In this document: in pieces, positions 58,901 through 64,000 of the stretch
How positions within the stretch are numbered: position 1 is the stretch's first letter
How the letters are laid out: each line of letters opens with the position of its first letter
Source: Hydrogenophilales bacterium 16-64-40
Lineage (GTDB): Bacteria > Pseudomonadota > Gammaproteobacteria > Burkholderiales > Thiobacillaceae
Direction of reading: 5' to 3'
Assembly: GCA_002256995.1 (NCBI GenBank)
Contig: NCGX01000011.1
Span: forward strand, 81,685 to 145,684
Length of the DNA stretch: 64,000 nt
The notes under the pieces: generated by a model
What the model saw: the letters and a program-made list of their open reading frames with translations, nothing else
Told to the model about the DNA's origin: nothing
The model's database searches: none
Position numbers and translations under genes: made by a program

Positions 58901-59027
58901 GCGCGTCGATATTGGGATATTCGCGCACCGGCAGGCGGTCGAACGCAATCAGGCCGACCAGGATGATGAGCAGGCTCATCACGGTGGCCAGCACCGGGCG
59001 GCGGATGGAAATATCGGAGAGGATCAT
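55941..59027 (-). CDS. RND efflux pump inner-membrane subunit (AcrB/MdtB/MexF family)
   Basis: Proton-driven efflux transporter of 1028 residues. N-terminal FDRLPVREYPNIDAPVVSV, twelve helices in two halves, and the proton-relay aspartate pair in LAIGLVVDDAIVMLENI (about 398-414) with the opposite-half QIGLIMLVGLITKHGILIVEFAN. Paired with the membrane-fusion protein just upstream; no outer-membrane channel is encoded in the window, so it probably uses a TolC encoded elsewhere. Substrate class (drug) is by family. Confidence 0.95.
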   Translation of the reverse strand: MILSDISIRRPVLATVMSLLIILVGLIAFDRLPVREYPNIDAPVVSVRTVYPGASAEVMESQITKPLEDSLSGIEGIRTIKSVSREEVSQITVEFVQSRDPEAAANDARDRVARVRGLLPDEADDPVVAKIEADAQAIIWLAFSSDRQSALEITDYADRVVADQLKTLPGVASVIIGGERRYAMRLWLDPARMAALGVTVQDVETALRSQNTELPSGRIESQTREFSVLAETDLRTPAQFERVIIRDSGGVLVRLADIGRAEVGAEDERNIVRVNGRAAVGLGIVKQSTANTLAVAQAVKAELPQLEAALPEGMQLKVGFDSSIFIEKSIDAVYTTMIEAMVLVVAVIFLFLRNWRTTLIPFVTIPVSLIGAFIFLYSMGFTINVLTLLGLVLAIGLVVDDAIVMLENIYRHIENGEPPYDAAIRGAKEIGFAVVAMTMTLVAVFAPLAFAEGNTGKLFTEFALTVAAAVLVSGFVALTLTPMMASRMLRHETRHGALFNFGERMLSGLNRGYTRGVTRVVQHPLIVTAVFVLVAVAAFGLLKSLKSELAPTEDRGFFIGFMLAPEGSTLQYTDQYARQIEGIYQNVPEVNTAFVVVAPGLERPNPVNTSLSFVMLKPWEERSRSQMEITESLGPQMFMGMPGVLAFPINPPSLGQSFRNPPLQFVVQAPSYAELDKAVEALMEKVRAYPGLANADTDLKLNKPQLKVDINRDKAAQMGVGVDTIGRTLETLLGGREVTRFKQAGEQYNVVVQLDPAARATPQDLTALYVRGNEGSLTPLANLVTVTETVAPKELNHFDRQRAAIISANIAPGYTLGEALAFMEQAAADTLPPGTRTALDGQSREFGESGQTLAITFALALVIIYLVLAAQFESFVAPFIILLTVPLAATGALLALKLTGATLNVYSQIGLIMLVGLITKHGILIVEFANQLRDRGMNKVEAVIEAASLRLRPILMTTAAMVLGAVPLAIATGAGAESRSPIGWVIVGGLLLGTLLTLFVIPVAYTLLTRERRAAVGTTQPAASLPQE

Positions 59028-59052
59028 GGCTCGGCCTTCGCGTGTGGTCGGA

Positions 59053-60096
59053 TCAGCGCTTGCCGGGCGGCATGTTCTTCATCCTCTGTGCCGCCTGTTC
59101 CAGTGTGACCACCGGCACGCCGGGGCGGAGCTTGATCTGGCCGTCGAGGACGACGGTGTCGCCCACCTTCACGCCGGAGACGATCTCGACCCGGCCCGGT
59201 TCGCGTTTGCCCAGCGTGACCTTACGCAGCTCGGCCTTGCCGTCGACCGCCAGAAACACATAGCTGCCGTCCGGGCGCGGCACGATGGCCTGCTCGGGCA
59301 GCAGGATGGCGCTGGTCCTGCCGCCCAGGTCGGCGGTGGCGCGGGCGAACATGCCGGGTTTGAGCGTGCCGGCGGGGTTGGTGATGCGCGCGCGCACGCG
59401 AACATTGCGGCTGACCGGATCGACCACCGGATCGATCGCGTGCACGGTGCCGCTGAAGCGTTGTCCCGGCAGGGCGTCGACGGTCAGCTTGATCGGCAGG
59501 CCGATGCGCACCAGCGGCAGCGCGGTTTCCGGCACCGGCACTTCCAGCTTGAGGGTGCCGAGCGCGTCCAGCCGCACCAAGTCGTCGCCCTTGCCGACAT
59601 AGGCACCGGGACTCACCTGGCGCAAGCCAACGACGCCGGCGAACGGCGCGCGGATCGATGTCTTGCTGAGCGCCGCCTGCTCCTGCTGCAGGCGCGCGCG
59701 CAGGATGTCGAGGTTGGCGCGTGCCTCGTCGAGCGCCTGCCGCGAAATGAAATTCTGCGCGACCAGTTCCTCGCTGCGCGCGTAGCGGCTTTGCGCCAGC
59801 TTGAGATCCGCCTGGGCGGCGGCCACGCGGGCGCGCTGCTCGGCGGAATCGAGCATCACCAGCAGCGCACCCTTCTTCACCGGCTGGCCTTCCTTGAACA
59901 GCAGCTTGTCGATGCGGCCGTCGATTTCCGGGCGCAGCACCACGCTGTCCTCGGCAATCAGCGCGCCCACCGCGTTGACCGTATTCGACACCGGGGTGGC
60001 GGCGACTGTCATCATGTTGACCGGAATGAAGGGCGGGCCGCCCGCCTGGGCGAGGGCAAGCGTCGGAACGAACAGCAGGAGGAGCAGGGCGCGCAT
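59053..60096 (-). CDS. RND efflux periplasmic adaptor subunit (HlyD/MFP family)
   Basis: 347-residue membrane-fusion protein. Signal peptide at about 1-16 (ALAQ), barrel and lipoyl segments (VVLRPEIDGRIDKLLFKEGQPVKKGALLVMLD and SIRAPFAGVVGLRQVSPGAYVGKGDDLV) separated by a coiled coil (ARVAAAQADLKLAQSRYARSEELVAQ). Starts 26 bp upstream of the transporter gene. Divergent from msrP across 161 bp. Confidence 0.94.
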   Translation of the reverse strand: MRALLLLLFVPTLALAQAGGPPFIPVNMMTVAATPVSNTVNAVGALIAEDSVVLRPEIDGRIDKLLFKEGQPVKKGALLVMLDSAEQRARVAAAQADLKLAQSRYARSEELVAQNFISRQALDEARANLDILRARLQQEQAALSKTSIRAPFAGVVGLRQVSPGAYVGKGDDLVRLDALGTLKLEVPVPETALPLVRIGLPIKLTVDALPGQRFSGTVHAIDPVVDPVSRNVRVRARITNPAGTLKPGMFARATADLGGRTSAILLPEQAIVPRPDGSYVFLAVDGKAELRKVTLGKREPGRVEIVSGVKVGDTVVLDGQIKLRPGVPVVTLEQAAQRMKNMPPGKR

Positions 60097-60257
60097 GACG
60101 GATTCCGCAAAGAGAACAAAGACGTACGATAGATACGCACATTAGCAGTTCCGGTGCGAAACAAAAGCCGCATGGCGGGGTCTGTTTTGATCTGGAGATG
60201 TAAGGACTGCGCGTGTGGTCCGACTATTAAACACGCACGCTCAACCAGGATACCGCC

Positions 60258-61196
60258 ATGCTGATACGCTCGCCCACCGACATCCCGCCATCCGAAATTA
60301 CCCCGCCCGAAATCTACCGCGAACGTCGCCGCTTCATGCAGGGGATGGGGGTGCTGGTGGCGGGCGCAGCCCTGGGCGCGGCGCCCGAAGCCGAGGCCGG
60401 CGTCAAACTGGCCGGTGTTCGCCCCAGTGCATACCGGCTGGACGAGGCCAAAACACCCTACAAGGACGTCACCACCTACAACAACTTCTATGAATTCGGC
60501 ACCGGCAAGGGCGACCCGGCCCAAAACGCCGGCAGCCTGATCACCCGCCCGTGGACCGTGGCGATAGAAGGCGAGGTGGGCAACCCGAAGACGTACGACA
60601 TCGACGCGCTGCTGAAACTCGCGCCGCTGGAAGAACGCGTGTATCGCATGCGCTGCGTCGAAGGCTGGTCGATGGTGATTCCATGGGTGGGCTTTCCCTT
60701 GCGTGAAATCATCCGCCGCGCCGCACCCACCGGCAATGCCAAATACGTCGAGTTCGTGACCTTGAACGACCCCAGGCAGATGCCCGGGCAACGCTCGCGC
60801 GTGCTTGACTGGCCGTATGTCGAAGGGCTGCGCCTGGACGAGGCGATGCATCCGCTGACGCTGCTGGCGGTCGGCCTCTACGGCGAGGTGCTGCCGAACC
60901 AGAACGGCGCGCCGGTTCGGCTGGTGGTGCCATGGAAGTATGGGTTCAAGAGCGCCAAGTCGATCGTCAAGATCCGCTTCGTCGAAAAGCCCCCGCTCAC
61001 CGCCTGGATGCGCGCGGCGCCGCGGGAATACGGTTTCTATTCCAACGTCAATCCCCGGGTCGACCACTCGCGCTGGAGCCAGGCGAAGGAGCGCCGCATC
61101 GGCGAGTTCCGCAAGCGCGACACCCTGATGTTCAATGGTTACGGTGACCAGGTCGCATCCTTGTATCGCGGGATGGATTTGAAAAAATTCTTCTGA
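60258..61196 (+). CDS. msrP: Protein-methionine-sulfoxide reductase catalytic subunit MsrP
   Basis: Periplasmic molybdoenzyme of 312 residues that repairs oxidised methionines. A Tat signal ([19 protein letters not shown]) is followed by the sulfite-oxidase fold with the molybdenum-binding cysteine in [15 protein letters not shown] and the FVTLNDP segment. The next gene overlaps by TGATG. Useful against hypochlorite or chlorate stress. Confidence 0.96.
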   Translation: MLIRSPTDIPPSEITPPEIYRERRRFMQGMGVLVAGAALGAAPEAEAGVKLAGVRPSAYRLDEAKTPYKDVTTYNNFYEFGTGKGDPAQNAGSLITRPWTVAIEGEVGNPKTYDIDALLKLAPLEERVYRMRCVEGWSMVIPWVGFPLREIIRRAAPTGNAKYVEFVTLNDPRQMPGQRSRVLDWPYVEGLRLDEAMHPLTLLAVGLYGEVLPNQNGAPVRLVVPWKYGFKSAKSIVKIRFVEKPPLTAWMRAAPREYGFYSNVNPRVDHSRWSQAKERRIGEFRKRDTLMFNGYGDQVASLYRGMDLKKFF

Positions 61197-61858
61197 TGGG
61201 CGCCACCCTGCGCAACCCGAAATTCTGGATTTTTGGCATCTGTCTGTTGCCGCTGCTGCGGCTGCTTGTTCTGGGGGCAAGCGGCGGTCTCGGGGCCAAT
61301 CCGATCGAGTTCATCACCCGCTCCACCGGCACCTGGACGCTCGTCGGGCTGCTGCTGACCCTGTCCGTCACGCCGCTACGCCGACTGACCGGGCGCGCCG
61401 ACCTTATCCGTTACCGGCGCATGCTGGGGCTGTTCGCCTTTTTTTATGCCGGTCTGCATTTCGTCACCTATCTCTGGCTGGATCAGTTCTTCGACCCGGC
61501 GGCCATCGCCCGGGACATCGTCAAGCGGCCCTTCATCACGATCGGCTTCGCCGCCTTTGTGTTGCTCATTCCGCTCGCCCTGACGTCGACCCACGCCATG
61601 ATGCGTCGCCTTGGGCGACGCTGGCAGCAGCTCCATCGCCTGATTTATCTGATTGCCCTGCTGGGCGTGATTCACTTTCTGTGGCTGGTGAAAAAGGATC
61701 TCACTGAACCGCTGATCTACGCGGCGGTCCTTGCGCTGCTGCTCGGCGCGCGCCTGCCGTGGGGCGTGACCCTGTTGCAGACTGCCCGCAGTCGTTTCAC
61801 GCCGGCCAGATTCCAGGTCGGACAAACGGTGGGGAACGGCGCCGAAAGGCGCAATTGA
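61196..61858 (+). CDS. msrQ: MsrQ haem-binding membrane subunit
   Basis: Six-helix membrane protein of 220 residues that passes quinone electrons to MsrP. Conserved FFYAGLHFVTYLWLD, LALTSTHAMMRRLGRRWQQLHRLIYLIALLGVIHFLWLVKKD with the haem-ligand histidines. Start overlaps the msrP stop (TGATG). The terminator at 61888-61910 follows. Confidence 0.95.
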   Translation: MGATLRNPKFWIFGICLLPLLRLLVLGASGGLGANPIEFITRSTGTWTLVGLLLTLSVTPLRRLTGRADLIRYRRMLGLFAFFYAGLHFVTYLWLDQFFDPAAIARDIVKRPFITIGFAAFVLLIPLALTSTHAMMRRLGRRWQQLHRLIYLIALLGVIHFLWLVKKDLTEPLIYAAVLALLLGARLPWGVTLLQTARSRFTPARFQVGQTVGNGAERRN

Positions 61859-61887
61859 AACGGGGATAAGCCAACGCTGTGGCAAAA

Positions 61888-61910
61888 AAACGGGGGCCAG
61901 GCCCCCGTTT
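61888..61910. terminator. Bidirectional terminator between msrQ and the H1-like gene
   Basis: Stem AAACGGGGGC / GCCCCCGTTT with a 3-base loop and an A tract on the left. Serves the minus-strand H1-like gene best and can also end msrPQ. Confidence 0.88.
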
Positions 61911-61933
61911 CAGATTGGGCAGTGCCCGACCTG

Positions 61934-62707
61934 TTAGAGCCCGAAAGGCTTGATCACCGAAACTGCCGGTGCGGGGGAAGGCGCGGCTGCGGGTGCAGCC
62001 GGCTTGGCCGGGGCAGGCTTGGGCGCGGCCTTCTTGACAGCGGGCTTGGCGGCCGGTTTTTTGGCGGCGACTGCCGGCTTGGCCGGAGCGGCTTTCTTGG
62101 CGACCGGCTTGGCTGCGGGTTTCTTAGCAACCGGTTTGGCAGCGACCTTTTTGGCGACGGGCTTGGCGGCCGGTTTTTTGGCGGCGACTGCCGGCTTGGC
62201 CGGAGCGGGTTTCTTAGCAACCGGTTTGGCAGCGACCTTTTTGGCGACGGGCTTGGCTACCGGTTTTTTGGCGGCGACTGCCTTTTTGGCCGGAGCCGCT
62301 TTCCTGGCGACCGGCTTGGCCGCGGCTTTTTTAGCAACCGGTTTAGCGGCGGCCTTTTTAGCGACGGGCTTGGCTGCCGGCTTTTTGGCGGCGACTGCCT
62401 TTTTGGCCGGAGCCGCTTTCCTGGCGACCGGCTTGGCGGCTGCCTTTTTGGCGACGGGCTTGGCTGCCGGTTTTTTGGCGGCGACCGCCTTTTTGGCCGG
62501 AGCCGCTTTCTTGGCTACGGGTTTAGCGGCGGCCTTTTTAGCGACGGGCTTGGCTGCCGGTTTTTTGGCGGCGACTGCCTTCTTGGCCGGAGCCGCTTTC
62601 TTGGCTACGGGCTTGGCGGCTACCTTCTTGACGGCAGATTTAGCAGCGGGTTTGGCTGCTGCCTTTTTGGCCACCGGTTTGGCGGCGGGTTTTTTTACTG
62701 TTGCCAT
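61934..62707 (-). CDS. Histone H1-like lysine/alanine/proline-rich protein
   Basis: 257 residues, almost only Ala, Lys, Pro and Val, like bacterial histone H1-like proteins (AlgP/HctB type) that bind DNA through basic tails. After a short start MATVKKPAAKPVA, an about 30-residue unit AAPAKKAVAAKKPAAKPVAKKAAAKPVAKK repeats about six times with small variants (R for K, an extra 9-residue copy), then a Pro/Ala tail ending SVIKPFGL. The 90-bp DNA units are nearly identical, so length variation is likely. AAGGAG lies 7 bases before the ATG. The plus strand shows mirror open frames that are artefacts. Confidence 0.88.
   Translation of the reverse strand: MATVKKPAAKPVAKKAAAKPAAKSAVKKVAAKPVAKKAAPAKKAVAAKKPAAKPVAKKAAAKPVAKKAAPAKKAVAAKKPAAKPVAKKAAAKPVARKAAPAKKAVAAKKPAAKPVAKKAAAKPVAKKAAAKPVARKAAPAKKAVAAKKPVAKPVAKKVAAKPVAKKPAPAKPAVAAKKPAAKPVAKKVAAKPVAKKPAAKPVAKKAAPAKPAVAAKKPAAKPAVKKAAPKPAPAKPAAPAAAPSPAPAVSVIKPFGL
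61990..62690. repeat. Tandem 90-bp repeats in the H1-like gene
   Basis: Consecutive near-identical 90-bp units (30 codons) form most of the gene; one variant unit carries a 27-bp extra copy. Confidence 0.85.
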
Positions 62708-63008
62708 TTAACACTCCTTAGAAGTTGAACACATTCACTTATCACTACAGCTTGAAGCCACGTGCAGTCAGAATTTGCACTTCCAAAGCGTGGTACCGAC
62801 AGGCGACCCACTTACCCGAAACCCGCTAGACACGGGCGATACCGAGGCTCCGCTTGGTGAGCCTCATTCTAGTTACTTTTGCAAGGGGTACAACGAATAG
62901 TCAAGGCTATGCGAAAACAATTCGGTTAAAACTGTCGCAGCCAAACAAAATGTATCGATCCGACACCAATAAAACGAAATATATGCGTCAGAGCTGTATC
63001 GATGGAGG
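62708..63008. other. Intergenic region between H1-like gene and lysA
   Basis: About 301 bp without a convincing gene, lower in GC than its surroundings. It should hold the promoter of the H1-like gene. An inverted repeat GAGGCT/AGCCTC (62844-62865) is followed on the plus strand by ATTCTAGTTACTTTT. No RNA gene was recognised. Confidence 0.6.
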
Positions 63009-64000
63009 TCAAGCTACAAGCCGTTCTCCAGCCATTAGGCTATCTTGCGTTTCGCGTTCCCGGATGAGATGAATTTCATTTTCATTAATCAGAACTTCGG
63101 CCGCCCGCGGGCGTGAATTGTAGTTCGACGCCATGCTCATGCCGTAGGCGCCCGCAGAAAGCAGGGCCAGCAGGTCGCCTTCCTCGATCGCGAGGTCGCG
63201 CGCAAAGCCCAGAAAATCGCCGGTTTCGCAGATCGGACCGACGATGTCGTAGCGTTGTGCCGGGGTGTTTCGTTCGTTGACGGCGACGATGTGGTGGTAC
63301 GCCTCGTAGAGCGCGGGGCGCATCAGGTCGTTCATCGCTGCATCGACGATCGCAAAGTTCTTGCCTTCGCCGGGCTTCAAGTATTCGACGCGGGTGAGCA
63401 GCAGACCAGCATTGCCGACCAGCGAGCGTCCCGGTTCCAGCAGTAGTTTCTCGCGGCGGCCGGCAAAGCGGGTTGCCAGCGTGCGGCCATAAGCGGCGAG
63501 GTCGGGCGGCGTTTCGTCGTGGTAGCGGATGCCGACGCCGCCGCCCAAGTCGATGTGGTGCAGTGCGATGCCCTCGGCCGCCAGCGCGTCGACCAGCGCG
63601 AGCACGCGGTCGGCGGCGTCCGCCAGCGGCGACAGGTCGGTCAGCTGCGAGCCGATGTGGCAATCGATGCCGGTGATTTTCAGGTTCGGCAGGCTGGCGG
63701 CCAGACGGTAGAGCGCAGGGGCATCGGCAATCGGCACGCCGAATTTGTTTTCCTTGAGCCCGGTGGAGATATAGGGATGTGTTTTGGGGTCGACATCGGG
63801 GTTGACCCGGAACGACACCGGCGCGACCTTGCCCAGCTCGACCGCGACGCGGTTCAACCGGTGCAGTTCGCTGACCGACTCGACGTTGAAGCAGAGGATG
63901 CCGGCCTCGAGCGCGGCGCGCATCTCGTCCGCGGTCTTGCCGACGCCGGAAAAAACGACCTTGCCGGGATCGCCGCCGGCGGCCAGCACGCGGGCGAGTT
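63009..64000 (-). CDS. lysA: Diaminopimelate decarboxylase (N-terminus beyond window edge)
   Basis: PLP enzyme making lysine from meso-diaminopimelate. About 330 residues are visible, from LARVLAAGGDPGKVVFSGVGKT to the stop. Conserved parts: NVESVSELHRL, SFRVNPDVDPKTHPYISTGLKENKFG, GIDCHIGSQLTDL, IDLGGGVGIRY, and the active-site cysteine in GPICETGDFLG with AYGMSMASNYNSRPR. The PLP-lysine region lies beyond base 64000. Confidence 0.95.
   Translation of the reverse strand, partial: LARVLAAGGDPGKVVFSGVGKTADEMRAALEAGILCFNVESVSELHRLNRVAVELGKVAPVSFRVNPDVDPKTHPYISTGLKENKFGVPIADAPALYRLAASLPNLKITGIDCHIGSQLTDLSPLADAADRVLALVDALAAEGIALHHIDLGGGVGIRYHDETPPDLAAYGRTLATRFAGRREKLLLEPGRSLVGNAGLLLTRVEYLKPGEGKNFAIVDAAMNDLMRPALYEAYHHIVAVNERNTPAQRYDIVGPICETGDFLGFARDLAIEEGDLLALLSAGAYGMSMASNYNSRPRAAEVLINENEIHLIRERETQDSLMAGERLVA

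Noticed and set aside
55884-59108. Very long plus-strand open frame opposite the RND transporter
   Set aside because: Antisense artefact of GC-rich codon use; His/Asp/Arg-rich nonsense protein.
61922-62728. Gly/Phe-rich and Ala/Leu-rich plus-strand frames opposite the H1-like gene
   Set aside because: Mirror translations of the Lys/Ala repeats; no start signal.

Overview
The window is a GC-rich chromosomal segment of a betaproteobacterium, most likely Thiobacillus or a close relative. The main clues are a two-domain APS kinase whose ATP-sulfurylase-like domain has lost its active-site motifs (a protein type I recall from Thiobacillus denitrificans), an XrtA/PEP-CTERM exopolysaccharide regulatory locus, system II (ResB/CcsB) cytochrome c maturation, and the betaproteobacterial pilMNOPQ-aroK order. 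No mobile element, tRNA, rRNA or CRISPR was recognised.

Layout. 1-4.6 kb: minus-strand cytochrome c maturation block (cytochrome c4, ResB, CcsB, TlpA-like thioredoxin). 4.6-8.2 kb: engB, hemB with a hairpin-rich leader, then a two-gene unit pairing a FeeM-like N-acyl amino acid synthase with a ThiF/E1-like adenylyltransferase. 8.3-20.2 kb: PEP-CTERM block on the minus strand: a PEP-CTERM protein, two tandem prsT TPR lipoproteins, the sigma-54 activator prsR, the kinase prsK, and an EpsB-type sugar transferase broken by a nine-base homopolymer. Good sigma-54 promoter matches precede the PEP-CTERM gene and the sugar-transferase operon. 20.2-28.4 kb: PBP1a with a coupled unknown gene, divergent from pilMNOPQ. 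28.5-39 kb: aroK, then, where aroB often lies, an envelope-polysaccharide island (beta-helix protein, triple VanZ protein, exosortase-associated O-ligase, small PEP-CTERM protein, large O-antigen-ligase-like protein), then a DHH phosphoesterase and the APS kinase.

39-46 kb: ubiE-ubiJ-ubiB-symporter on the minus strand, with a short PEP-CTERM tail remnant after the symporter; divergent phoB-phoR behind a three-repeat Pho box; a HIT gene broken by a 7-bp tandem duplication. 46-55 kb: a giant FAD/Fe-S oxidoreductase, a diguanylate cyclase coupled to a PhnD-like binding protein, DUF808, nadA, hda and thioredoxin. 55.5-64 kb: a small unknown protein, an RND efflux pair, msrPQ, a histone H1-like repeat protein and a truncated lysA.

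The connecting theme is surface polysaccharide and exosortase-sorted proteins. PrsK/PrsR probably switch on sigma-54 promoters of PEP-CTERM cargo and of the sugar transferase, the ligase/VanZ island probably acts on the glycan, and the homopolymer could make the pathway phase variable. The FeeM-ThiF pair and the DHH-APS kinase pair are the least explained small modules.
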